This document shows positions 7,004 through 16,280 of a stretch of DNA of 29,899 nucleotides, in pieces. The notes below the pieces were generated by a model that was not told where the DNA came from, did no database searches, and saw only the letters and a list, made by a program, of their open reading frames with translations. Position 1 is the first letter of the stretch; the number at the start of each line of letters is the position of its first letter. The translations under genes were made by a program, and so were the position numbers. This DNA comes from Firm-04 sp045596625 (GTDB lineage Bacteria > Bacillota > Clostridia > Oscillospirales > Ruminococcaceae): positions 1 through 29,899 of the forward strand of contig JAZOCU010000002.1 of NCBI GenBank assembly GCA_045596625.1. Direction: 5' to 3'.

Positions 7004-9111
7004 ATCAAGTAATCATACAAACCGCAAAATCTGCCGGCTTTTGTTTTGGCGTCGATCGTGCCGTGAAGCTGGTTTATGAAGCGTTGGAACAGGGCCGCCG
7101 TGTGGCAACCTTAGGCCCTATTATTCATAATGATGCCGTGGTCGGTGATCTGCTTCAGAAGGGTGCTCGTATTGTATCTTCTGTGGAAGAGCTCCAAGAG
7201 GGCGAAACGCTGGTCATTCGTTCGCATGGTGTAGGCCGTGATGTATATGAAGCTTTGCAGCAGCGCGGCAATCCTGTGATCGATGCCACATGCCCCTTCG
7301 TGGCCCGCATCCATAAAATTGTATCGGAGCAAACCGCTCTCGGTCATGATATTCTCATTGCCGGAGATGCTTCACATCCCGAGGTGCAGGGAATTGTTGG
7401 TCATTGTGCCGAAAACTATACAGTTTTTTGCGACGAAAACGAACTGAAATGCTTTATTGATAGAACTTTTCCAAATTTGAAAAAAACCCTTGCAATTGTC
7501 GCGCAAACGACGTATAATAAAATATTATGGGGGGAGTGTATGAAGGCGCTGCCAGAATCACACCCCGATATACAGGTGTTTGAAACGATCTGTAATGCAA
7601 CCGCTGCCCGGCAATCAGATGCGGATGTCCTCTCACGGCAGTCCGATTTGATGATCGTAGCAGGCGGAAGGCACAGCTCCAATACCGTAAAGCTCTATGA
7701 TGTCTGTCGCAGGAATTGTCCTACATGGCATATCGCAGAGCCGGAGGAGCTGGTGGCGCTTGCACCGCAGCTGCAAAAGGCTGCACAGGATGCGCTTGTC
7801 CGGAAAGCAGCGCAGGGCTTTGATGAAAACTTGTATATCGGAATTACTGCCGGAGCCAGTACACCCGCTCACATCATTAAGGAGGTTCAAAGAACTATGT
7901 CTGGAATTTTTGACACCGATACCACGATCCCTGAAAGCGAGGACTTTCGAATTGCATTTGAGGAGGAGCTTGACAAAACCTTCACCAAAAAAATACATAC
8001 AGGAGATCGAGTCGTCGGCATCGTTGCGTCCATCAGCGGCAATAACGAAGTGATGGTTGACGTTGGTGCAAAGCAGACTGGCTATATTACGCTGTCCGAA
8101 CTGACTAACGACGCTTCCAAGAAGCCTTCCGATCTGGTTAAGGTTGGCGATGAGCTTGATCTGGTCGTTATCAAGGTCAACGATGCAGAAGGCACTGTAA
8201 TGCTTTCCAAGCGTCGTGTTGATGAGCTGGTTGGCTTTGAGAACATCCTCAAGGCAAAAGAGGCCGGCGAAGTGCTTGAAGGTACTGTACAGAGCGTTGT
8301 CAAGGGCGGCCTTGTAGTCAGCTGCGACGGCGTTCGTGTATTCATCCCTGCATCTCAGTCCGGTCTGGGCCGCGATGCTGATCTGAATGTTCTGGTAAAG
8401 CAGGATGTTCGCTTTGTCATCATTGATGTCAATGAGCAGCGCCGCAGAGCAGTCGGCTCCATCCGCCAGGTACAGAAGACCGAGCGTGATGCTGCTAAGG
8501 CTAAGTTCTGGGAGAGCGCACAGGTTGGCGATGTTTACACAGGTGAAGTTAAGTCTCTGACCAGCTACGGTGCATTCGTAGATCTGGGCGGCATTGATGG
8601 TATGGTTCACGTTTCCGAACTCAGCTGGAGCCGTATTCATCAGCCCAGCGATGTGGTTTCTGTTGGCGATACCCTTGAGGTTTACATCAAGGCTCTCAAT
8701 CCTGAGACCGGCAGAATCTCTCTGGGCCACAGACGTCCTGAGGATAATCCTTGGACAAAGTTTGTTGCAAACTACAATGTAGGCGATGTTGTTGATGCTA
8801 CTGTGGTATCTGTAACTTCTTTCGGCGCATTTGCTCGTATTACCGATAATGTTGATGGTCTGATCCACATTTCCCAGCTTTCTGACAAGCGTGTCACCGA
8901 TGTGAAGGAAGTGGTTGCAGTCGGCGATACCGTGACCGTGAAGATCACCGAGATCGATACTGAGAAAAAGCGCATCAGCCTGTCCATTCGTGCTACGATG
9001 GAGGTAGCTGATGTGGAAGAGACTGAAGCTGAGTCTGAGGATGCTCTTGTCTACTCCGATGAGAATCCTGAGGCGGTTGCACCTGTTTCTGAGGATGAGA
9101 CCAACGAGTAA
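7000..9111 (+). CDS. ispH-rpsA: IspH (HMBPP reductase) fused to ribosomal protein S1
   Basis: 703 aa. Residues 1 to about 298 are IspH (LytB), the [4Fe-4S] enzyme making IPP and DMAPP in the MEP isoprenoid pathway. The three cluster cysteines are Cys15 (AGFCFGV), Cys98 (DATCPF) and Cys198 (ICNAT); substrate residues His43, His76, His126-Pro-Glu128 and the 'HSSN' at 225-228 are present. Residues about 330-670 hold four S1 RNA-binding OB domains (about 332-408, 425-490, 509-581 and 593-667), followed by an acidic tail. This fusion is known in many Clostridia. An AAGGAGG at 7879-7885 followed by an in-frame ATG at 7897 (Met300) could allow separate translation of the S1 part. Codon use in the S1 part is visibly more biased (for example CTG, GGC and AAG) than in the IspH part, as expected for a ribosomal protein. 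Confidence 0.95.
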   Translation: MNQVIIQTAKSAGFCFGVDRAVKLVYEALEQGRRVATLGPIIHNDAVVGDLLQKGARIVSSVEELQEGETLVIRSHGVGRDVYEALQQRGNPVIDATCPFVARIHKIVSEQTALGHDILIAGDASHPEVQGIVGHCAENYTVFCDENELKCFIDRTFPNLKKTLAIVAQTTYNKILWGECMKALPESHPDIQVFETICNATAARQSDADVLSRQSDLMIVAGGRHSSNTVKLYDVCRRNCPTWHIAEPEELVALAPQLQKAAQDALVRKAAQGFDENLYIGITAGASTPAHIIKEVQRTMSGIFDTDTTIPESEDFRIAFEEELDKTFTKKIHTGDRVVGIVASISGNNEVMVDVGAKQTGYITLSELTNDASKKPSDLVKVGDELDLVVIKVNDAEGTVMLSKRRVDELVGFENILKAKEAGEVLEGTVQSVVKGGLVVSCDGVRVFIPASQSGLGRDADLNVLVKQDVRFVIIDVNEQRRRAVGSIRQVQKTERDAAKAKFWESAQVGDVYTGEVKSLTSYGAFVDLGGIDGMVHVSELSWSRIHQPSDVVSVGDTLEVYIKALNPETGRISLGHRRPEDNPWTKFVANYNVGDVVDATVVSVTSFGAFARITDNVDGLIHISQLSDKRVTDVKEVVAVGDTVTVKITEIDTEKKRISLSIRATMEVADVEETEAESEDALVYSDENPEAVAPVSEDETNE

Positions 9112-9145
9112 TCCTTGACCGGTTCTCATTTGACCAGCTTACTGC

Positions 9146-9176
9146 AAAGAGGACGGAGATTATCCGTCCTCTTTTT
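9146..9176 (+). terminator. Terminator after ispH-rpsA
   Basis: Perfect 12-bp stem AAAGAGGACGGA with its complement, loop GATTA, then TTTTT. Confidence 0.92.
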
Positions 9177-9218
9177 CATTTTTGCGCCAAATCCGGAGTT
9201 TCCGGCGATTTTTCGTGA

Positions 9219-9247
9219 TTGACAATCCCATCAAGATATGATATCAT
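9219..9247 (+). promoter_or_regulatory. Promoter of the two-gene VWA unit
   Basis: TTGACA at 9219-9224, 17-bp spacer, TATCAT at 9242-9247. The start codon is 50 nt downstream. Confidence 0.7.
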
Positions 9248-9296
9248 TATTTCATAGTAATCTTGCAAATAACATAGAAAGGAACGGCAAATCCAC

Positions 9297-10007
9297 ATGA
9301 AGCGAAGCACAGTTGTGAAGCTTTCTATTTTGGTGATTCTTGAAGCTGCCCTTGGTATATTTCTGTATAGCACCTTTGCGGCGACTCCTTTTACTTGGGG
9401 AAAATACCTTGCGCTGATCGGTGTGATCGCACTTTCATTGGGCGTGGATTGGCTTGTGATGCGTGCAGACAGCGCTGCGGTTGTCAGTGATGCCAAAAGG
9501 CTGAAGGATGCACAGGATTATATTGCCGCCTTTGAAGCTTGGTTGAGAGAGGATCCGCCTTTTCCTGAGGAAATTAAAGTTGCGATCCGGCAGCTGGATT
9601 CACTGGTACGCAAGCAAAAAGCACTGCGGGCAATCTTGGGCGATGATACCGACAGTGCCTTTCTTCGAACTGCTGAGGAGGTAGACGCTTATATTCTTGC
9701 CAATTGCAAGCGGGTGTTGAATCGTGTGATGATTTATGATTCTGCGGAGCCTCATCGTTATCAGACGCACGTGTCATATCTGCGGCAGGTGCTGGGGAAA
9801 AATGCCCATGTGCTTTCTGATTTTGATAATCTGATCCTTGAAGTTTCCCAGATCGGTGACGGTCAGTATGCGGAAACACCTTGTCTCAATGAGTTGACAG
9901 CTGCTCTTCGCAGTGTTCGGGATGGCGGCGAAGATGTTTGGGATGAATCTAATTCACAGATCACGCAAGCGCCTGTACAACCACAACAGCGGCAAGATCT
10001 GCAATAA
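9297..10007 (+). CDS. Small membrane protein with long helical cytoplasmic domain, function unknown
   Basis: 236 aa. Two membrane spans near the N-terminus (about 7-28 and 36-55) are followed by a charged, helix-rich region (about 62-205) and a Gln/Pro-rich tail. AAAGGAA at 9278-9284 precedes the ATG at a rather long 12 nt. The layout (two N-terminal spans plus a helical domain) is loosely like XpaC-type proteins, which in other Firmicutes sit beside toxic-anion-resistance or VWA genes, but I see no diagnostic motif and do not assign it. It sits 20 nt before the VWA gene under a shared promoter, so the two products probably act together at the membrane. Confidence 0.65.
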   Translation: MKRSTVVKLSILVILEAALGIFLYSTFAATPFTWGKYLALIGVIALSLGVDWLVMRADSAAVVSDAKRLKDAQDYIAAFEAWLREDPPFPEEIKVAIRQLDSLVRKQKALRAILGDDTDSAFLRTAEEVDAYILANCKRVLNRVMIYDSAEPHRYQTHVSYLRQVLGKNAHVLSDFDNLILEVSQIGDGQYAETPCLNELTAALRSVRDGGEDVWDESNSQITQAPVQPQQRQDLQ

Positions 10008-10027
10008 CATAAAAAAGGAGTAAACCT

Positions 10028-11737
10028 ATGGCAAAAAAATCAAATGCAAAATATGCGATCATTCTTGTGATTATTGGCTGTGTGCTGGCCGGTGTGATTA
10101 TTCTCGGAACAACGCTCATGGGTTTCATCGGGAAATCTGATTCGCAGATTTCAAGAGAGGCTGCGCTTTCTCAGTTGGAACGCAAGCTGAAAAAGATCGA
10201 TGTGGAAATTGAGGAGCCTCGCAAGGCTACCGTACAGATTTCCGGCGATAATCTGGCAGATGAGCTGCCTGATATTGAACAATATCCGCTGAGCGTGCAG
10301 GGCTATGGCGATATCAATATCGAAATTTTCTCATCCACAGAAAAATCATCCGGCGGCACTGATGGCTGGCTGAATGAGGTTGCCGAAAACTTCAATGATT
10401 CTCATTATACGATCGATGGATCATGGGTGACTGTTTCGGTTCGTCCGATTGCATCCGGTGCAGCCATTGACTACATCATCTCCGGAAAATATGTGCCGGA
10501 GGTTTATAGCCCTTCCAATGAACTTTGGGGCAAAATGATTGCTGCTGAGGGCGTTGATATTGAGATGGTTTCCGATCGGATCGCCGGTAATACCACCGGT
10601 ATTCTGATCAGCAAGGATACCTATAAAACACTGGAAGCGACTTATGGTGAAGTCAACAGCAGTACGATCATCGAGGCGACAATTAAGAGTGAGATTTCTA
10701 TGGGCTATACAAATCCCTATGCTTCCTCTACGGGTCTGAATTTCCTTATCAATGCGCTGTATGAGTTCGATGCCAATGATATTCTTAGTGATAAAGCAGT
10801 AGAGCAGTTCCAGAAATTCCAGCAGAATGTACCCTTTGTTGCATATACTACGCTGCAAATGCGCGATGCAGCAGACAGCGGCGTGCTGGATGCATTCATT
10901 TTGGAATATCAGGGATATCATAATGCGTCTGAGCTGCGTGAGTATGAATTCGTGCCATTCGGTGTACGTCATGACAGCCCGGTGTATGCATTGGGTGATC
11001 TCAGTGATGAGCAGAATGCACTGCTGAATATGTTTGTGGAGTATTGCCGGAACAGTGAGAATCAGGCGCTTGCAAAAAGCTATGGCTTCAACTATTTGCA
11101 GGATTATCAGGGCGTGGATCTGAATCAGATCAGCGGCGAGATGATGCTCAGTGCACAGAGACTCTGGAAGACGGAAAAGGATTCCGGCAACCCTGTAATG
11201 GCTGTGTTTGTAGCGGATGTATCCGGCAGCATGGGCGGTGTTCCTCTGCAGGAGCTGCAAACTTCCTTGATCAATGCTTCGCAGTATATCAATGATACCA
11301 ACTATGTTGGTCTGGTCAGTTATAGCACTGATGTTGCCATCAATCTTCCGGTTGATTTGTTTGATCTGAATCACCGCAGTTATTTCACCGGTGCTGTGGA
11401 GGATCTTTCTCCCGGCGGCAATACCGCAACCTATGATGCTGTGCTGGTCGCGTTGGATATGCTCCTGGAAGCGCAGGAAACTGTTGAGGCTGAAACCGGT
11501 CAGAAGATCAAACCGCTGTTGTTTGTGCTCAGCGATGGTGAAACCAATATCGGAAACAGCCTTTATGACATTCGTGATATTGTTGAGGGTTTGGAAGTGC
11601 CCTGCTATACGATCGGTTACAACGCCAATCTGGATGCGCTGGCAGAGCTCTCTGCAATCAATGAAGCCGCCAGCATCAACGCAGACAGTGATGATGTGAT
11701 ATACAATCTGAAAAGTCTGTTCAATGCACAGATGTAA
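10028..11737 (+). CDS. Membrane-anchored substrate-binding/von Willebrand A domain protein
   Basis: 569 aa with AAGGAG 7 nt before the ATG. Residues 9-33 form an uncleaved signal anchor. Residues about 90-370 resemble an extracellular solute-binding-type fold ('INIEIFSSTEKS', 'NDSHYTIDGSWVTVSVRPIASGAA', 'GYTNPYASSTGLNFLINAL', 'FVPFGVRHDSPVYAL'). Residues about 388-567 are a VWA domain with a complete metal-ion-dependent adhesion site: DVSGSMGG (Asp397, Ser399, Ser401), the Thr in 'GGNTATYDA' (about 465) and 'LSDGETN' (Asp about 504). Metal-dependent protein binding outside the membrane is expected. The ligand is unknown. It pairs with the preceding small membrane protein. Confidence 0.85.
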   Translation: MAKKSNAKYAIILVIIGCVLAGVIILGTTLMGFIGKSDSQISREAALSQLERKLKKIDVEIEEPRKATVQISGDNLADELPDIEQYPLSVQGYGDINIEIFSSTEKSSGGTDGWLNEVAENFNDSHYTIDGSWVTVSVRPIASGAAIDYIISGKYVPEVYSPSNELWGKMIAAEGVDIEMVSDRIAGNTTGILISKDTYKTLEATYGEVNSSTIIEATIKSEISMGYTNPYASSTGLNFLINALYEFDANDILSDKAVEQFQKFQQNVPFVAYTTLQMRDAADSGVLDAFILEYQGYHNASELREYEFVPFGVRHDSPVYALGDLSDEQNALLNMFVEYCRNSENQALAKSYGFNYLQDYQGVDLNQISGEMMLSAQRLWKTEKDSGNPVMAVFVADVSGSMGGVPLQELQTSLINASQYINDTNYVGLVSYSTDVAINLPVDLFDLNHRSYFTGAVEDLSPGGNTATYDAVLVALDMLLEAQETVEAETGQKIKPLLFVLSDGETNIGNSLYDIRDIVEGLEVPCYTIGYNANLDALAELSAINEAASINADSDDVIYNLKSLFNAQM

Positions 11738-11772
11738 TGCCGATGCGATTTTCTGAAGCTATACAGATACCG

Positions 11773-11805
11773 ATGCCCCCACGGAAAACGTGGGGGCATT
11801 TTGTT
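11773..11805 (+). terminator. Terminator of the VWA unit
   Basis: Perfect 11-bp GC-rich stem ATGCCCCCACG with its complement, loop GAAAA, then TTTTG-TTTTT. Confidence 0.92.
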
Positions 11806-11835
11806 TTTGTGTGAAAAGCGAGTGAAAGCATTACA

Positions 11836-11878
11836 AAGAAAAAAACGCTGCATTCCATTGTGCGGAATGCAGCGTTTT
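11836..11878 (-). terminator. Terminator of the GH9 cellulase gene
   Basis: Perfect 15-bp stem (11842-11856 with 11864-11878). On the minus strand it is followed by a run of T (11836-11845 complement). It lies 23 nt beyond the GH9 stop. Confidence 0.9.
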
Positions 11879-11901
11879 GTTTGTGTTTGTGTGGTATTGC
11901 G

Positions 11902-14181
11902 TTATGCCGGCAGCTTGTCGATCAGCTTAGCAAGATACATCAGAATGGCAGCAGCATCATCACTATTGATGGGTGCGCTTCCGGAGCATTCTGCGTTCTG
12001 ACGGCCCAGCAGGGTAACTGTTACGGTAGTATCCTCGGCGATGAAACGGTTCAGCAGAACGACATCATCGATCTTGACAACACCATCGCAGTTTACATCG
12101 CCGTACTGCGTTGCTGCGGGCGGTGTGCTCTGCGTGGTAGTCGTGGTAGTATCGTCGTCGCCGGGAATGGGCTGGTCGGGATCGGGTGTTGTGCCATCGG
12201 GCTCAGTACCCCAGATGAGAACACCGCTGTCATACATACAGATATAAGGTGTGATCTTTACATTGGTATTGCCCTGTTCCAGTGTCTGGAAAGACCAGTC
12301 ATTGGTAGAATCCCAGAACTTATCGTTATCCGGAATGGAGATGCGGAACTGCAGCTCAGCCTGATGCTCAGACTGACCGCTGGGACGGATCACAGTGCTG
12401 TCCGTGTAGGTGAACTCAACGTAGTAAATGTTATCTTTGTAATGGATCGGTGCAGAGGCAACGGTGTTGCCGGAATACTCATCATAACCGATCTTGACGC
12501 TGACATCATCAATGGACTTGCCATTTTCGAGCAGCTCGGAAATATCGAAGAAATAGCGATAGGACAGGCTGTTGGCAACACGAGTGGGGAATGCGGAATG
12601 GTTGGTTGCCTGAGCCTTGATCTCAACGTAGGAGTCGCTCTGCTGGTTGATAGAAGCCTCCATGTAGAATTCAACATGTTCCGGTGTCTTTTGATCCTCA
12701 GCGAACTCTTCAGCCAGCTGCTTTGCAGGGAAATCGGGATCGATCTCGCCGCCATAGGTTTCGATCATCTTACCAAGCAGTGCGGTAAAGCCTGCATTGT
12801 AGTCGATTGCAACCTCGGAATACTGATATTGGCCAACATCATCGGTATAGGAGCCGTCCTGTCCGGGACCTCCGACGAGTGCACCATACAGGATGTGACG
12901 ATGCTGTTTATCCTTGCCCAGAGTAGTCCATTGGTCATCCCAGATGCCGGAAGAGGTACGATGATGCCATGCCTTAGGATAATCATTGCCCATACCGATT
13001 ACATAGCTTCTGTTCTGCTTATTGTCACCGAAGCAGTAATCCATCTGAGACTCATAGAAGTCGGTGTATTTTTTGGCAGCAGCAGCGTCATCGGCATAGA
13101 GTTCTTCCACGGCAACAGCTGCCAGGAATGCGGTAGTGGTTGCATGACGCAGAGAACCCCAGTTGAACAGCCATGCCAGACCATCGGGTGTGTACTGGAT
13201 CTGCTTGCCGCCGTAGCCGGTGGTCCAGTATTCCAGATGCTTGGTGAATTGATCGACCCACTCAGTCTTACCGGTATTGATGGCATACAGCAAGGTACCG
13301 CCCTGCTGGGTATCATCCCAGCACATACCCCAGGTATACTTCATCTCGGTGGATTGATCTTCCTTACCCAGATTGGCAATGAAATCACTTTCGCACAGAT
13401 CCAGATAGGACTTGTCGCCGGTTGCCATGTACAGCCAGTTGGCAGACCAGAACAGCTCATCATAGAAATGGGAGGATTTATACATCGAATCGGATGCCGG
13501 TGTTGTACCGTGATCACGGGTTTTGTTTGCAATATCAAAGCAGTTTTCGGCATGCTTAAGATAGTTTGCAGACAGCGTAGGATCTGCATCCTTGAACACG
13601 ATCGAGCCGGCAGCCAGTGCAGCAGCCATATGACCGGTTACGTTGGAATCCTTTGTAGTGAAGTAGTTGCGCTCTGAGGAACCTTCCATCTGCTCCATTT
13701 TGTAGAGATAGATTTCTGCGGAGCCCCACCATTTGTGGTCGAAGCCTTCTTCACCGATCTGGTAAACAACTTCATTACCCAGATCACATTTTGCGATGTA
13801 ATCCAGTGCGAACTGCAGATTCTTGCGATAAAGATCGGTCAAGCCTGCCTTTTCAATGCCTTCGGGGAAAGCGATCATACCCCAAGCAAGCATCGCAGCG
13901 GAATATGCATTGGTGATCGTAAATTTGATGTGGTCACCGGCATCATTCCAGCCGCCGAGGATGTAGTCGTTCATCAGGCTGTCATCACGCCAAGTTATCT
14001 GGTTCCAATCCGGCAGAGGACCGGATTGCTGTGCCTGATAAAAGAACATGGCTTTCTGCAAAGCTTCTGCATAGTTATAGCTGCCGGCTGCGGTGGCGGT
14101 GTCATTGGATCCAATCACCGGCAGGGCAGCAGTACCCATTACCGCTGCCATAGCCAAGGCAGCGATCCGTGTACGCTTCAT
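11902..14181 (-). CDS. Cellulosomal endoglucanase, GH9-CBM3-dockerin
   Basis: 759 aa, secreted (signal peptide about 1-32, cut near 'ATAAG'). The GH9 catalytic domain spans about 34-480: 'GGWNDAGDHIKF' carries the two catalytic-base aspartates (Asp80, Asp83), 'HHRTSSG' (His406-His407) lines the cleft, and 'QYSEVAIDYNAGF' carries the acid Glu456. A CBM3c-like module follows (about 501-660, starting 'EFYMEASINQQSDSYVEIKAQ' and ending near 'CMYDSGVLIWG'), the arrangement of processive theme-B GH9 endoglucanases. After a Pro/Asp/Thr linker comes a dockerin (about 691-757): first calcium loop 'DVNCDGVVKIDDV' is canonical, the second ('NAECSGSAPINSDDAAAIL') is degenerate. AGAGGGGG precedes the ATG. 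The enzyme cuts cellulose and should plug into a cohesin such as those at the window ends. Confidence 0.95.
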   Translation of the reverse strand: MKRTRIAALAMAAVMGTAALPVIGSNDTATAAGSYNYAEALQKAMFFYQAQQSGPLPDWNQITWRDDSLMNDYILGGWNDAGDHIKFTITNAYSAAMLAWGMIAFPEGIEKAGLTDLYRKNLQFALDYIAKCDLGNEVVYQIGEEGFDHKWWGSAEIYLYKMEQMEGSSERNYFTTKDSNVTGHMAAALAAGSIVFKDADPTLSANYLKHAENCFDIANKTRDHGTTPASDSMYKSSHFYDELFWSANWLYMATGDKSYLDLCESDFIANLGKEDQSTEMKYTWGMCWDDTQQGGTLLYAINTGKTEWVDQFTKHLEYWTTGYGGKQIQYTPDGLAWLFNWGSLRHATTTAFLAAVAVEELYADDAAAAKKYTDFYESQMDYCFGDNKQNRSYVIGMGNDYPKAWHHRTSSGIWDDQWTTLGKDKQHRHILYGALVGGPGQDGSYTDDVGQYQYSEVAIDYNAGFTALLGKMIETYGGEIDPDFPAKQLAEEFAEDQKTPEHVEFYMEASINQQSDSYVEIKAQATNHSAFPTRVANSLSYRYFFDISELLENGKSIDDVSVKIGYDEYSGNTVASAPIHYKDNIYYVEFTYTDSTVIRPSGQSEHQAELQFRISIPDNDKFWDSTNDWSFQTLEQGNTNVKITPYICMYDSGVLIWGTEPDGTTPDPDQPIPGDDDTTTTTTQSTPPAATQYGDVNCDGVVKIDDVVLLNRFIAEDTTVTVTLLGRQNAECSGSAPINSDDAAAILMYLAKLIDKLPA

Positions 14182-14242
14182 AGGAAATGCCCCCTCTCAA
14201 AATATGAAAGAAAATTCGATGCGACCATAATCGCTCAAGATA

Positions 14243-14272
14243 ATGATACCATGTTTTTGTATATCCTGTCAA
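14243..14272 (-). promoter_or_regulatory. Promoter of the GH9 gene
   Basis: On the minus strand, TTGACA (complement of 14267-14272), 18-bp spacer, TATCAT (complement of 14243-14248), about 60 nt before the start codon. The -10 matches the VWA-unit promoter exactly. Confidence 0.75.
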
Positions 14273-14302
14273 GCATTTGCAAAAAAATTCACAATTTCGC
14301 CC

Positions 14303-14343
14303 ATAAAAAACCGCTTACACAGGATTTCATGTGTAAGCGGTTT
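14303..14343 (-). terminator. Terminator of htpG
   Basis: Perfect 13-bp stem (14308-14320 with 14331-14343). Reading the minus strand, it ends in TTTTTT. It lies 16 nt after the htpG stop codon. Confidence 0.9.
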
Positions 14344-14358
14344 CGACAGCATATTGGC

Positions 14359-16248
14359 TTATACCATCAGATTACAGATCATTTTGCTGAATGCAACGGG
14401 GTCCTCAATGGACATTCCCTCGATCAACAATGCCTGCTGATAGAGCAGCTGGGTATATTGTGCCAGCTTGTCTTTGTCGGTAGAAAGCAAGGATTGGAGC
14501 GTTGCAAATATGGGATGCTCAGGATTCAGCTCGAGGATGCGTTCTGCCTGCACCTTTTCGTTGGTGGGCATTGCGTTGAGCACTTTTTCCATTTCCAGAG
14601 AGATCTGGCCATCGCTGGTCAGACAGACCGCATGGTTCTTAAGTCGGGAGGAAAGACGCACAGCCTTTACCTTACCATCCAGCGCCTTTTGCATTTCCTC
14701 AAACAGATCCTTTGCTGCAGTATTCTTCTCTTCCAGGGCTGTTTTGTCCTCATCGGATTCCAATCCCAGATCGCCGGCAGAAACATTCTTGAATTCCTTT
14801 TCCTGGTAGGAGGCGATCATTTTCAAGGCGAATTCATCTACATTTTCGGTGAGATACAGAACCTCCATACCCTTATCCCGCACAAGCTCGGCAGCGGGGA
14901 GTGCTGCGCAGCGTGTTGTGCTCTCGCCGGCTGCGTAATAAATATACTTCTGATCCTCACGCATTCGGGAAACATATTCCGCAAGCGTTGTGTATTGATC
15001 CTGCTCCTCGCTTGCGGAGCTGTGGAAGAGCAGCAGATCCTGCAGCAGTTCCTTGTTCGTGCCAAATCCGTTATACACACCGAATTTCAACTGAATGCCA
15101 AATGCCTTCCAGAACTCCACATACTGCTCACGATTGGTGTTAAGCAGCTTTGTCAGTTCGTTTTTAATGGATTTTTCCACAGCCTTGGCAATCAGTTTCA
15201 ACTGACGGTCATGCTGGAGCATTTCACGGGAAATGTTCAAAGAGAGATCCTCGGAATCAATGATACCGCGTACAAAGCTGAAGTGATCCGGCAAAAGATC
15301 GGCACATTTTTCCATGATCATTACGCCGCTTGCATAAAGCTGCAGGCCTTTTTCAAACTCTTTGGTATAGTAATCATAGGGTGCCTTAGCGGGAACATAA
15401 AGCAAAGCGTTATATGTGACCATACCTTCGGAGCGGCTATGAATATGCAGCAAAGGTTTGGTGTAATCAAAGAATTTTTCACGATAAAACTGATGATAGT
15501 CATCTTCGGTCAGCTCGTTCTTATTCTTTTTCCAGATAGGAGTACGGCTGTTGAGCGTTTCAAGCTCGGTGTGGGATTCGTACTCATCCTCTGTGCCTTC
15601 CTTGAGGTGTTCATGGGTGACCTCCATGCAAATCGGGAAGCGGATGTAATCGGAGTACTTCTTCACCAGAGAACGCAGACGGTATTCTTCAAGGAAATCG
15701 CTGTATTTTTCATCGTCGGTATCATCAAGAAGCTCAAGTATAATCTCAGTACCAACCGATGCCTTGTCACAGGTATCAATGGTATAGCCTTCGACGCCTT
15801 CGGAACGCCATACGTAGGCAGTATCCGAGCCGTAGGCTCTGGTACGTACCGTAACGGTTTTGGCAACCATAAATGCAGAGTAGAATCCAACGCCAAACTG
15901 ACCGATAATATCTGTATTATCGTCCAAGGTGTTCTCGGATTTGAATACACGAGAGCCGGAATGTGCGATGACACCCAGATTCTGTTCCAGCTCCTCCGCG
16001 GTCATACCGATACCGTTGTCAATAATTGTGAGGGTGCGGGCTTCTTTATCAGGCTTCAGCTCAATGCGGAATTCATCACGAGCAATGCCGACTTGATCGT
16101 CGGTAAGAGAACGAAAATAGAGCTTATCAATGGCATCGGAAGCGTTGGAGATCAGCTCACGGAGAAAGATCTCCTTGTGCGTATAGATCGAATGAATCAT
16201 CAGATCCAGCATTCGCTTGGATTCTGCTTGGAATTGTTTTTGTTCCAT
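14359..16248 (-). CDS. htpG: Hsp90-family chaperone HtpG
   Basis: 629 aa, the bacterial cytosolic Hsp90, an ATP-driven dimeric chaperone. The GHKL ATPase motifs are intact: 'ELISNASDAIDKL' (Glu31, Asn35, Asp38), 'IDNGIGM', 'GQFGVGFYSAFMV'. The middle domain begins near 'NSRTPIW', and 'NISREMLQ' with its Arg follows. The C-terminal dimerisation part ends 'DPVAFSKMICNLMV'. I chose start 16248 (AAGGAAG upstream) over an in-frame ATG 13 codons earlier, because that one would lie within the CIRCE operator and the protein family starts near 'QFQAE'. It is a single-gene unit under HrcA control. Confidence 0.97.
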   Translation of the reverse strand: MEQKQFQAESKRMLDLMIHSIYTHKEIFLRELISNASDAIDKLYFRSLTDDQVGIARDEFRIELKPDKEARTLTIIDNGIGMTAEELEQNLGVIAHSGSRVFKSENTLDDNTDIIGQFGVGFYSAFMVAKTVTVRTRAYGSDTAYVWRSEGVEGYTIDTCDKASVGTEIILELLDDTDDEKYSDFLEEYRLRSLVKKYSDYIRFPICMEVTHEHLKEGTEDEYESHTELETLNSRTPIWKKNKNELTEDDYHQFYREKFFDYTKPLLHIHSRSEGMVTYNALLYVPAKAPYDYYTKEFEKGLQLYASGVMIMEKCADLLPDHFSFVRGIIDSEDLSLNISREMLQHDRQLKLIAKAVEKSIKNELTKLLNTNREQYVEFWKAFGIQLKFGVYNGFGTNKELLQDLLLFHSSASEEQDQYTTLAEYVSRMREDQKYIYYAAGESTTRCAALPAAELVRDKGMEVLYLTENVDEFALKMIASYQEKEFKNVSAGDLGLESDEDKTALEEKNTAAKDLFEEMQKALDGKVKAVRLSSRLKNHAVCLTSDGQISLEMEKVLNAMPTNEKVQAERILELNPEHPIFATLQSLLSTDKDKLAQYTQLLYQQALLIEGMSIEDPVAFSKMICNLMV

Positions 16249-16280
16249 AGGGACTGTTCTTCCTTTCCGGTTAGCATGGT

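Noticed and set aside
7000..9111. IspH-S1 junction considered as an assembly error or missed stop
   Set aside because: The fusion is well known in Clostridia and the junction is in frame without any stop.
7633..9129. 498-codon minus-strand frame opposite ispH-rpsA
   Set aside because: Shadow of the S1 repeats; no plausible protein.
11860..13677. 605-codon plus-strand frame opposite the GH9 gene
   Set aside because: Antisense to a full GH9-CBM3-dockerin protein; starts inside the GH9 terminator hairpin.
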